Positions 11,440-21,579 of a stretch of DNA of 63,812 nucleotides are shown in pieces. The stretch is from Ectocarpus siliculosus. Taxonomy: Eukaryota; Sar; Phaeophyceae; Ectocarpales; Ectocarpaceae. Each line of letters starts with the position of its first letter. The first letter of the stretch is position 1. The stretch spans positions 619,136-682,947 of the forward strand of contig FN649754.1 in NCBI GenBank assembly GCA_000310025.1, given 5' to 3'. The notes beneath the pieces are model-generated. The model searched no databases. It was not told the DNA's origin and saw only the letters and a program-made list of their open reading frames with translations. A program made the position numbers and the translations under genes.

Positions 11440-11555
11440 CTGCTGCACCTGCTGTTGCCCCCTTGCAAGCACACCTTGCCGACCGTTCTGCATACCCAGC
11501 TATGCCGTAGGTGTGCTGCTCCAATTCATTTTCAGCGTCTTGCTGCAGCTCGCTG

Positions 11556-11591
<36 letters not shown>

Positions 11592-11650
11592 CCCTTGCCA
11601 GCACCCCTTTCCAAGCGTTCTACATACCCAGCTACGCCGTAGGTGTGCAC
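11440..11650. repeat. two-copy tandem repeat with (CTG)n
   Basis: The segment ctgctgttgcccccttgc, acccagctatgccgtaggtg is duplicated at about 130 bp distance. The second copy carries a (CTG) run of about ten units at 11560-11588. The triplet expansion is in non-coding sequence as far as I can tell. Confidence 0.8.
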
Positions 11651-11764
11651 ACCAGGCAGGGGAGAGCATCAGCGGACCTTCCTCGAAGCGTCTACGTGGT
11701 CGCTCGCTCGCACCCCGCCGCGGCTGCTGCTGCCCGTAAAGACGGTCTCGCCACCGCCGTCTCC

Positions 11765-12000
11765 GTACAGCGCATCGTGCTCGAAAGCAAGCACGTTCGA
11801 TACCTGGCGGAGGCGTTTCGAACGTGCGACGAAACCACCACGACAAAGAAAAACGGAAAATTAACGACCGACGCACGCTCGGAAGGCGCTTCGAGCGACG
11901 GGAAGCGCGTCGTGCTCGAAGGCAAAGCACGTTCGACACCTGGCGGAGGCATTTTCGAACTTGCGACGAAATACCAGCGTGACAAGAAAAAATGGAAAAA
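11765..12000. repeat. two-copy tandem repeat, ~134 bp unit
   Basis: The sequence gtgctcgaaagcaagcacgt, tcgatacctggcggaggc starts near 11777 and again near 11911, each followed by gacgaaa and a purine-rich stretch. The repeat keeps plus and minus frames open for over 100 codons, but the translations resemble no domain. Confidence 0.8.
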
Positions 12001-12214
12001 CAACGCCCAACGCACGTTTCAGAAGCTATACTACTTAGAGCGTCTGGAAGCCTGCGCGGGCGACGGTATCAACCTCCTACGACACCGACAAGAGGAACGC
12101 CGCAACACCACTGTGTTTGCAGTGAGCGTCAAGCTGGCGAGAAAAAAGCGCCCCAGAACAAATGCTGTGTGTGTGAGATGAACGAAAACAACAAACAAAA
12201 ACGGTCGTCGTCAC

Positions 12215-15200
12215 CTGCGAGTAGTCTTTCACGTACAAGGCCCGGCTTATCGGCCACTTTGCCACGCGCGGGAGCAACGGCAACAAAACCTGTAGACGGG
12301 AGGGGGGGGGGGGGAGGGGGGGCACCGTGTCTCATTCAGCAGGGATTGTCATCGGTTAGTCGACAAAGACCAGGCAGCAGCGCCAAAGGAACTTTTTTAT
12401 GGTGGTGTGATTTGTTGACATGGGAGCTGTCTTATTCGAACTGCAAAGGGAGGGCACAAAAATCGACTTCTACTTTCAGCACATTTGGGAAGACCTTCAT
12501 ACTTCATCGTGAAAAAAGACACACGAACTGCCAAGGGGACTCGAAACATGAAGGGGGCATTGCCCTCCGCCTCCCGCCCCGGTGACATTCGTAGCGACTA
12601 CACATCTTCTACCCCGATTCAAGGCAGTTCCGAATTTATAAGAAACCCTAGAACACCCCCGGGAAATTGGTAAAATGAACTAACTCTTGAGTCTACCCCA
12701 AGAGCCTTTGCCTAAATTAGTCTCAACCTTGACCCTATTTGAACTGCACCTTGGGCATTCGGCCCGACTTACCTTCGAGTACAGGAGGTACCACAATCCG
12801 CCCGTGGTGGTACCAACGGCGGCACCTACGGCTACCTGCTTCAGCGTGTGGCACTGCAGACACATCCTGCCAACCAACGCACGCCATGACACGGAGAAAA
12901 AATCGCTGTGAGTGGCTTCGGGCTAGTCAGCGTATGGACAACATGCCGGCCCACGCTATGGCATGGGGATGACGTAGCTGTGAGTGGCTTCGGGTTGGTC
13001 AGCGTACGGCACCACCGCAGACACATCCTGCCGGCGCACGCCATGGCATGGGGATAACGTAGCTGTGATGCGCTTGGGGTTGGCATTTGGGGGTCAGAGC
13101 GTGTGGCACTGCAGGCGCAGTTTGCCAGGCCATGTACGACCACAACCGCCGTCGAAAAATTCAGTAGGGAAGGGGGGTGATTGGTTTTGCAGCCCTGGGG
13201 GTAACGGGTGCTTCGACTCAACGCCGCCGCTCCCAGATTATTGTTGTCGTTGTTGTTGTTGGTCGTCGTGTCGTCGGACAAAAACAAGGTTTTGACGAAT
13301 GTTCAGCCCCGCCATCTATCCGGGGCTTGAATCAAGTGCCCCCTCGTCGCTGGTTATTAAACGATGCTAATTACTTTGGACGGGCGAAGAAACGCACTCA
13401 CATCATCACATGCGGTCATGAGTGATATTATTAGTTCGTGCCAAACCAACAACCTGCTTCGGGGGGTGTCGGGGGCGATATTTCTCTCAAAAGCACCCAA
13501 AACCGGCGGCGTAAAAAAAAAACAAGAAATACGCATCCAAACGATGTTTACTTCCGCTCGGACTGCCTGCCTACGCAAAGAATGTAAGGTTATTACCATT
13601 AACACCAGGGAAGGAGCACGCAGACCCTAACCCTGACCCCAACCCCCAACGTAGCGTATTCTAAAATTTATGCTGCATGTTTGCTTACTTTGAAAAACCT
13701 GGGTAGACTAGTGAATTGCTCGTAGTTGCATGCAAGAGGAAGACCTTCACATACCGACCATTCGACACCCCAATCAACGTTGATTGCGCTACAGAGAAAA
13801 GCGTTCACACAATCCCGACATTCGATGAGCTCAGCTTTGAACGCGATGGGGTTGACACGGCACCGAGCTCACCCACCGAGATTGTGCCATGGTTGCATGA
13901 AGTACTCCCTGATCAATACCCATCGCGCTATGTACAAAGAAAACCTTAACGCACCCGACGATGCGCTTCAGTTGACACCCGATGGGCTTGACACAGCCCC
14001 GAGACTCACCTCGAGTACGCAACCGACGCCGCCCAGCCGGCCAGGACGGACGTCAAACCGACCTTCGCCTCCGCCGAAAAAGAAACCCTACCAGGGAGGG
14101 GTGCACCAGACACGATACACGGGACCCCCCAGGGGGCGGAATCAGCCTTGTGATGCTCGGTTGGTATATTTCAAGGTGCTCATGCCCCCCTTGCGCGGCG
14201 TGAATGGTGCGTCGTTAAATTTTGTTCTCGGAATTTCTCGATGTTCCGGTCTAGTTCATGCTTTCACTCTTCCCGCCCCGGGCTAGAAAAGTACACGAAG
14301 CGAGCAAAGGCAGCGGGCAGGGGTACTTCGAGATCGGTGGTGGTCGCTGCAGCAATGCGGAGGACGGGTCTGTGGCTCGAGGACGCATCATTTTTTTTTC
14401 TTTTTGGAAATGTGATGTAGTCAGTGAAGTAGCCAATCCGAGCTAGAGGGCCAAGCTCATGAAAGATGCCCTTTGAGCATTGAATTCTCTGAGGACTAAA
14501 CGCCAGGAAACAATTCCGCACTGGCATTCTTCGCAGAGGGAGCGGAGGACTCCAGAATATATATCTGTCGTTGATTTCTATTGACTTGCGTCGGGGCCAG
14601 TTTGTTTGAGCGTACCTTTTTAGGGTAAGTTAGCCTGTGACCACGGGAATCGACCGCGTCAAGTGTTGGATCAGTACGGACATATGAAGGTACTGGGTAG
14701 AGAGAGATCGGAACAGTTTTTAATGTGAAGACAACAACAACAACAACAACAACAATTCTTCGTAGTTGTTCATACACCTCAGAATCTCTATTTAACCCCC
14801 CAAAATACGTCCCCGTCCCGTCCCGGCTTTGTAGGGATGCGAGGTTAATGGTCCAACGGCCACGGCGTGCACGGCTGTGAGTACCGCCCCCCGCCCCCCG
14901 CCCCCCAAAAGAAAAAATCGAATTAACTACCCGTGGCGACACCCACCAACTTGGGCACACGTTAGGGGATTGATTTCCCTCAGAGTGCAAGTAGCGGCGA
15001 GTTTGTCGTAGACGTAGAAACGAGTGAGACCAGTCTTTCCGAGAAAAAAAGCGCGTCTCACCTGCCCCACAGGTACAGCGACACGAAGCTGGCGAAGAAG
15101 AACATGTACTGGGAGTGATTCGAAGGCATCCCGTGGCCTGTGTTGATGCAGCCTGTACGTGTGTAGATTGGGGACGGAGAGGGGTATTTAGGGAGAACGT

Positions 15201-17137
15201 GAAAAAAACGTGCCGACAAGCTTACGCTGTACGCGACAAAAAGGAACACTCGCAGCGTGGAAATGCTTTTACCGTAACCTGGAACCAGTAGTTTCTCTTG
15301 TGTGGCCACTTCCACCAACCACGTCTTGAGGCCTCAACGCCGTTTGGGAAGCCGATGCTTGGCAGCTTGCTTCCATAGGGTGCATATCGGCTTGTTTTTC
15401 GAAGCATTTTTTCCTGAAAAACATAAGGCCATTTGCTTGTGTCATGCGCAAATAAATGTGGTTGTTCATCAAACCGCATGTTTGCATAGTGTTAACAACG
15501 GTAGCCTCAGCTCGAAAGTCAGCAGGTGATGCGCCAATGCTGCCGAAAGCCTTTCACCAAAAACGCATGGTTGCAAAGTTTACAACGGTAGCCTCTTGCC
15601 AACCTCCACATCGCTACAGTAGGCGCCCGCGCTGCAGAACAACCAGTGTATGGTCATGCGACGAACGGCCGCCATATAGGTTTTAGTGCACGGGGCTCTT
15701 TACCGAGTTCACAAACGGTGCTCAAGTTCTGACATGTTGAGATTTTCGAGGGTGTACATCAATTTCTTGATTGCCAAGTTTCCTAAGTGCTGTCGCGTCC
15801 ACATAGCTGCAGGCACTAGTTAGCCCCTAGTGCGGAAAGCTGCCTTGCCGCGGACCGCTTTCGCGAGAAATTCGGTTCACGAGGAAATAGAACAGGAAAA
15901 GGGGGTACGCAGACCGTATCCCCGTAACCCCTGACCCTACTTCCCCGGTTGCGTGCTTTATCCAACATGTTTTACTTCAACGAAAAAACCTGCGAATGCT
16001 GCAACTGCTTCTTGCCGCACCTGGCGGTCTCGCCTCAGCGATCCAAGTCTTGAGGGCCTTGTTGACGACGAGGTCTACCAGATGCCCCACGGCGAGGACG
16101 AACACCTGGAGGTCCCGCCGCACCACCACAAGGGTCATATACGCTACGGCCAGGTATCTGAAGGGCACGACGGCAGTAGTGACAGGTGCAGGAAGATCGG
16201 TGCGAAGATCGATGCGAACGTTGGTTGCGAACGTGCTTGTCGTGTATGTATATTGTATATGCCAAGTGTAAGGGAGGTCACATCAAAGGTGGTCGCGAAG
16301 CACGCAGATCTTCGAGTGTAACCGGACCACCAGCAATCCCGCTGTCGCCATTCGGATTCAACTTTGGCGTGGGCGCTTGTGAAGGCGTCCGTCCAATATG
16401 ACAGGAACAAAATACAGCAGTATGACAATAGACAACAAACAGGCAGCACCAAAACACAATCAGCGGCAACTGATTCTCGTGTACCCAATGGTACACGGTG
16501 CAACAGATGTATTGGTTTCAAGTGTCGGCGGGGTGTTGAGGGCGCAGACTATCTGCTTGGAGGCGCCCAGAGCTCCTAGACAACAACATGTACCTCCACG
16601 GCAAACATCCAACCGTTGGAAGATACCGGTTAATATCTGACGATGAGATTGAGTCCAATTCTTCAACAGGATGATGCCCCGACAATCTCGAATCTTGTGG
16701 CCCATAGCAATGCCACAATTCGCACACTGACAAGCAGTTCAGGCTTTCGGACTCTTGAGGCTGTATGATGGGTACTTGAGATGCGCGATGTTGACGTGGG
16801 TGCAAAAACTACCGGCATCCTCCGTTCACAAGGCAATGCGTAAGAGTCGATGCGACATGCCGCATGCCTAGACTTCTCGCATATGGACCCACTCACATGG
16901 GAGAGAGCGTGAGGAGCGCCATGTATTTCCCAAGTGCATCCTCCTTGGCATAGCGGGCCACCTGAATAGTGGCCAACAGCGGCAGCGCATGTAGCAAGGT
17001 TGATCACGAGTCGTGAGACCTCTTGCGAGTTTTCATCTTCAAGTTGTGGAGCGGTCTTGAGACTAACGCAACGGTGACAATCGGCTTACCGTCAAGCTAA
17101 GGTAGGCGTAGTCTTCATCGCAGGGATCCACCACCAT
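12215..17137 (-). CDS. DOLPP1: dolichyldiphosphatase (dolichyl pyrophosphate phosphatase), 3' partial
   Basis: Hydrolyses dolichyl pyrophosphate to dolichyl phosphate on the ER membrane, recycling the lipid carrier for N-glycosylation. Seven exons join in frame: 17137-17090, 16961-16897, 16157-16021, 15152-15062, 14087-14010, 12866-12773 and 12289-12215, giving 196 residues. The N-terminus MVVDPCDEDYAYLSLT is followed by hydrophobic segments (YMALLTLSP; LAVAYMTLVVV). All three PAP2-superfamily phosphatase motifs are present: K74-x6-RP (KTWIAEARP), GMPSNHSQ (P93-Q98, with His96) and SR-x5-H (S139, R140, H146), followed by QVAVGAAVG. The usual Asp after the third His is Gln, as in this family. 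The last exon seen (LPRVAKWPISRALYVKDYSQ) matches the family's tail, where about 30 residues should follow. Intron phases agree at all six junctions. The start is the only ATG seen in exon 1, without upstream support. Tandem copies of the 12866 acceptor lie in its intron. Confidence 0.92.
12838..13140 (-). repeat. tandem repeat crossing the 3' splice site at 12866 (minus strand)
   Basis: Read on the minus strand, the junction ttggcag|GATGTGTCTGCAGTGCC is at 12873-12850. On the plus strand the unit starts with cagcgtgtggcactgcagac near 12842 and recurs imperfectly at about 12931, 13001 and 13098, at 70-97 bp spacing. The copy near 13001-13035 keeps ggcaggatgtgtctgcgg on the minus strand. The remainder of the unit is cgcacgccatggcatgggga, tgacgtagctgtgagtggct and tcgggttggt. 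Confidence 0.88.
14628..14757 (+). repeat. (ACA)n-tailed dispersed repeat, copy 2
   Basis: Same body as 5012-5150: ggaatcgaccgcgtcaagtg, ttggatcagtacggacat and gaaggtactgggtagag, then an (ACA)n tail of about eight units. It lies in a DOLPP1 intron, antisense to that gene. Just downstream, ccggctttgtagggatgcga, ggttaatggtcc matches, in reverse, a segment near 53760-53812. Confidence 0.65.
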
Positions 17138-18460
17138 GCCTGCAGGAGGGTATAGAGTAGGGCGCACAAGCACCGGGTGCCTTGGTACCAGCAGGGGCCG
17201 GGAGAGCAAGAAAGGGCCAACGTCACGGGACTGTCAACTTTGGCGGGCGGCAGCAGGGGGGTCGGGGGGTAATTCCGCCGCCTCTGCGACCGACAGACAC
17301 GCACACAAGCTGCGCTGGACACTCTGGAACTAGAGAGCTCAGGATGAATGCTGTCAGGTCTGCGCGCCCAAGGGCTGCGGTGAACGCAGCAGTTGCCCGC
17401 CTCGCCACCAGCAGCAGAGGCAGGAAAATTGTCCGAGATCCCAGAAAAGCAAAGGTATGCTGGCTGGTACCCGGTACTCAGCAGCGCAGTACAGCAAGCA
17501 GACACGAAGACACGATGATGGGTTTGTATGCTACGTTAGTACACAAATAGCGACACCACGACTGCCGTACAGACCAATAATCCACACGTTCCGAGTGTAC
17601 TGCTTATGTTGCTAGGCAGGTCTCGCTGCTAGGGCCTCGTTTGGTGTCATCGGACCCATTTCTAACACTACACGGACAGCGCCGAGAATACAATACGCAG
17701 GTCGGCCGTAGTGTCCTGCTGTTCTACGGTTGCTCTTATCAAGTCGAAATCTTGCCGTCAGTGTAAGTGTTACAGAGCAAGCGCGTTTCAGCAATGAAAA
17801 TGCCGATGCGTAACAAAACTGGAGGACGCCTGGATTAATCACATATATTGGGGGACTGAGGGCATTACCTCGCTTGGAAAAAGCATAGATACGCCGCATT
17901 AGCCTATGTAGGCTAGACCGGAAACACCAGGTAGGAGATAGTGATAGTGATACACATCGAATGAAAAATGACAAGTTTGACAAATCTTTGTCACTCCGAG
18001 AAATTGGTGCATGATGGAACAACTGAATGCTTCTCACAGCTATGACAGCATCGAGGGAACTGAGCAGGCCCGATAAGATCACCGAAAGCGGGGCGTTCCG
18101 AATCGGAGACATTCCACACACCGCAGAGCCCTGCTGTTTCGTGCGAAAACGGCTAGCCCATAGTGCTGCTGTGTTGTTCCATCTGTGCTATTGATCGGGC
18201 GTGCACAGCAGTTATGGCTTCGGTGTGTAGATGACAAGAAACAGCAGTGCCTTTTGCTGACGCCTTCCACCAAAGAGTCCTGCTAATTGACCGCGCCCGC
18301 CACCTATATATGTATCTCGGAGCGGGCAAAGATTCGCAAAAAACAGCCATGCACACTATGGAAGACCAGCACGCAGAAGGACATACAGACCCCCCGATTG
18401 TTCGAGGAGCCTGCTCTAAATTTGGAGTAGAAACGGCCCGCCGTCGTAAGAGATGCATGC

Positions 18461-18695
18461 GTGTGGTCAAGGGTCAAGCGGCCAAGGCAAGCAACAAATG
18501 AGTACCCCCACCCCCCGCTCCCCCTGGGTTATTTTGCGGTACCCCCTGAGCAGCAACGGCCGCGGGCCTCAACGGCACTCGAGGAAGTGCGAGAAGAAGA
18601 GCGCGCTCCAGCCCCACCGAAGTTCCAGCCCTTTCTTCAGCAAGACCCCGCGCCGCAGAGCTTCGGGAGCAGCATGCTGCAGTCCATGACGTGGG
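18461..18695 (+). CDS. candidate exon of an unrecognised gene
   Basis: A plus-strand frame open from about 18461 reads as plausible protein between roughly 18523 and 18695, with LPLGYFAVPPEQQ, ALEEVREEERAPAPP, KFQPFLQQDPAPQSFG and SMLQSMTWG. It runs into a good donor (GTGG|GTGAGG). The acidic-basic helix followed by a Pro/Gln-rich segment and a Met/Trp-containing tail is unlike the surrounding repeats. I found no partner exon on the plus strand before the OTU gene, and I recognise no family. It may be an exon of a small separate gene or a chance ORF. Confidence 0.35.
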
Positions 18696-19689
18696 GTGAG
18701 GAAGCACGTGCTACTGCTGTAGTGCCTGGAACGTGTTGCTGTACCTGTGGCGGTGTGACGAGTACGGCAGCATCTGGCGCAAAGCGTCGGTTTGAAGCTA
18801 AGAGCCTAGGGAAGCGTTACGCGAAAACCAGGATACGCTCATTTTTCGTTTTTTTTCTTTTCACGCGCCGGCGGGCTTCGGTTGACTCCAATCGTAGTTC
18901 TAAGGACGCCGTTTTCAGCATCACCGTTTTGCGTGCGATAGCAGGACATCCAAGCCGAGACTATCAGAAACATCAGGAGTTATACCACCTTTACAATCAT
19001 CTTAATTTCGAGAAACATATGTGTGTCTAGGTCCGAAAATCGGAAATTCATTGTCTCTACGAACACTTCGGAGGTGAGACCCACGGATGCTCATGCGTGA
19101 GGTAAACTCGTCGAAGCCGTCACCGACGAGAACCGTATGCATACGTCTACGGACAACTCGTGCGTTGTACCTTGTGCTTAGCAGGTGTTTGCTTCGAATT
19201 ATTTTCGTTATTAACGGTTGCCCCTTGAACACACCAATTTGTGCCGATCGGGCCCTCCTCGCGTCGAGGGGGGGTGTCGACAAGGATTGAATTGTCAACC
19301 ATCGGACTCAACCTGCACGACTTGCTTTTATGGTTTCCGTTCGTTTCTCGGTCCATTTCATCCATTTGTGAGGTAAATAGTTTGAGGACCCAACCCCAAC
19401 GTGCGCAGACATATACGCTTGCACGCTTCGAGTCTACTCGTAGCACGCACGCAAGCTCACCCTCTCTGGCTTGCTTCGTGCATGTGCCCCCCCAGGTGTT
19501 GGCATGGCTCTGGCATTTACCGCCGTGGGCATGATGTTCCGGTGAAAACACCAGACCCTCGCCGAAAGACTTGCACGCATCCAACTCTGTTGCTCTGTGG
19601 GCGTCATCGGATAGCACGGCACCTCCAACAAGGCGCGAAGTGGCTGATGTTTCGCCCCGTGTGTTCCCATAGAAAAAGGCCGCTCCCTG

Positions 19690-20200
19690 TGGTAATCAGG
19701 CCGTCCAAGGTGTTCGAGGCGCATCCAGATCTGATGATTTTCACGCTCGCAGGAGAATTTGTACCGGGTGGTTCTAGAGGGGGGGGGGGTTGAGGGATAA
19801 GAAGGGAAGCGGACACAAACGGCGGCGGGAGGCAAGTTCGCCTTGCTCGGTAAAGGCGTGGTGCGACCCCCGCCCATGGTTCTCGTTGCGTGGCCGCGGC
19901 GACGCAGGGTGAGTAGTCGGGGATGTCGCGTCCCCATACAAGGCGCGTTCCCTCTACACTGTTTGGGATGAGGCCATCCAAGGCGCTCGAGGCGCATCCA
20001 GTTTTGATGTCCCGGCAGGAACTTTCTCGCAAGCTCGAAAAGATTACGTACCGGATGGTTCTAAAGGTTTTTTTTTAGGGATATAAAGGGAAGCGGGCGC
20101 AACACGCTCCAAGCAAGGTCGCCTCGCTCGGTAAAGGCGTGGTGTTAACCGGCCCCCAAGTCTCGTTGAGCAGTAGCGGCGGCGGCGCACCATGGCGAGT
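19690..20200. repeat. two-copy direct repeat, ~270 bp unit
   Basis: The segment with aggccgtccaaggtgttcga, ggcgcatccag, gtaccgggtggttcta, ggaagcggacacaa and cttgctcggtaaaggcgtgg at 19697-19870 is repeated with changes at 19972-20140 (aggccatccaaggcgctcga, gcctcgctcggtaaaggcgt). A G-run or T-run sits at the matching place in each copy. There is no coding signal. Confidence 0.85.
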
Positions 20201-20451
20201 CGACAAAGGTTGTCTAGCGGCGAATGCTACATTCATTCCCGTTCGTGTACATATTTCGTCTTGCGCAAATTGGTTTCCGATTGGAGCTTTTGCAAGGTAG
20301 AAGGTAGAAGTATAAGAGTAGAACAATGGTGACTAGTTGGCATTTTTGAGTCGTCCGGGACAGACGAAAGGGAACCATCACTCACAGGGCATGGTTGGAC
20401 GACCATGCCGGAGAGGGAGAGAGAGAAAGAGAGATGATGAGACTACCGTGG

Positions 20452-20659
20452 GGTGCATAAGACACCACGACCCCCTGGACCGATTTTCAAAGCTCGATTA
20501 TTTGACGACGAAGAGCATGCCAAGTTTAAATGATGTCCATACGTTTTCGGAAAGCTTTCGACGAGACGGTTCCAACGCCGTCACTGTTTTTCCTGCCGAG
20601 AAATCGAGCTTTGAAAACCGGCCCAGGGGGTAGGTGTGTTGTCTTCTGCAACGGTACTA
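20452..20659. mobile_element. MITE family A
   Basis: The left end is gcataagacaccacgacccc, ctggaccgattttcaaagct, and the right end is atcgagctttgaaaaccggc, ccagggggtaggtgtgttg. The interior marker is cggaaagctttcgacgagac. It is about 208 bp, with clear inverted ends and no ORF. A TACAGCAGTA motif follows directly at 20662. Confidence 0.75.
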
Positions 20660-21579
20660 TGTACAGCAGTAGTGTGCACCACGGACAGGACCGACCGTCC
20701 CCGGACCTACAGGTAAAGAGAGGTGTATTTTGCTCACCGCGCTTGTGTGGCCAGAACGGAGCTGACACAGACGATACCGGGGCAATTGCATCTTCGTGCA
20801 GCCCGCGGGGAAACGCATGCTTACCTCTAGTGGAAATGGCAGGTCGAACCGCAACACCTCTATCAGAACTGCGGCATCTACTGTACTGTTGTATGCATAG
20901 TTTTTGTAAGTTACATGCATGCCATCCGGAACTTGTTCGTGTGCGAGGTCGCTCGATCTCGCTTGGCATTCATTCCTTGCCATCACATGCCACCAACGGA
21001 ATATAGCCAGCCTCCGGTGGCAGGTCATTGCATTTAGCCACCATTTATTTCAGATCTCTCCGCTCAACCTTATGCATAGTGACAACGGAAATTCTTTGTT
21101 TGGATTTTCGGGGAGAGAGAGGCGGCACATGACCGATATACCTACAGCAGTAGACTCGATCTGAACGATGTCTCGTGTAGTGCCGGGCCAGGTTACATCC
21201 CGCGTCCAGCGAACACTAATAACTCAGGTCTCTTCGGCTGATTGGCGCGGTCGTGCCAACACTCTAAAGATCCGCCGCACGTACATACCCATTTGACCTC
21301 CCAACCACAGAGCCCCTACAGTTAACGTCGACAGACCTCACACCAATTTCACCATCGCATCGACGGCACACCAACACAGCACCACCATCGCATGACAGCA
21401 CAAAAAGGCCACCACACTTCAGTAGCAGGCTGCTGCACGCGAGAGCGTGCAGACCGGGTGGAACCGTGTTTTTAAGCAAGGCGTTGGCTCTCGCGCAAGG
21501 TACGGCGGCAGCAGCGGCAGCATCATCGTCGTCTAGCGATCGGGACGGGGACAGCTATTATCGTAGTAGATGGTGGCCG

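Larger units (their letters stand above)
9311..12214. other. intergenic region between convergent genes
   Basis: This lies between the stop of PX-TBC and the last recognised exon of DOLPP1. It must contain the final DOLPP1 exon and both 3' UTRs, but I could not place them. It holds a divergent family A MITE (10062-10266), one TACAGCAGTA motif (10892-10901) and two tandem duplications (11440-11650 and 11765-12000). The ORFs here are low-complexity and not convincing. Confidence 0.5.
17138..21579. other. intergenic region between divergent genes
   Basis: This lies between the DOLPP1 start (minus) and the OTU gene start (plus), so both promoters should lie here; no TATA-like element could be assigned. 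It contains a candidate exon (18461-18695), a two-copy repeat (19690-20200), a family A MITE (20452-20659) and three TACAGCAGTA motifs (18712 in reverse, 20662, 21143). I see nothing recognisable in 17140-18450 or 18900-19690. Confidence 0.45.

Noticed and set aside
11513-12181. 222-codon plus-strand ORF
   Set aside because: Runs through a (CTG)n tract and a two-copy tandem repeat, then antisense into the DOLPP1 3' region; no domain features.
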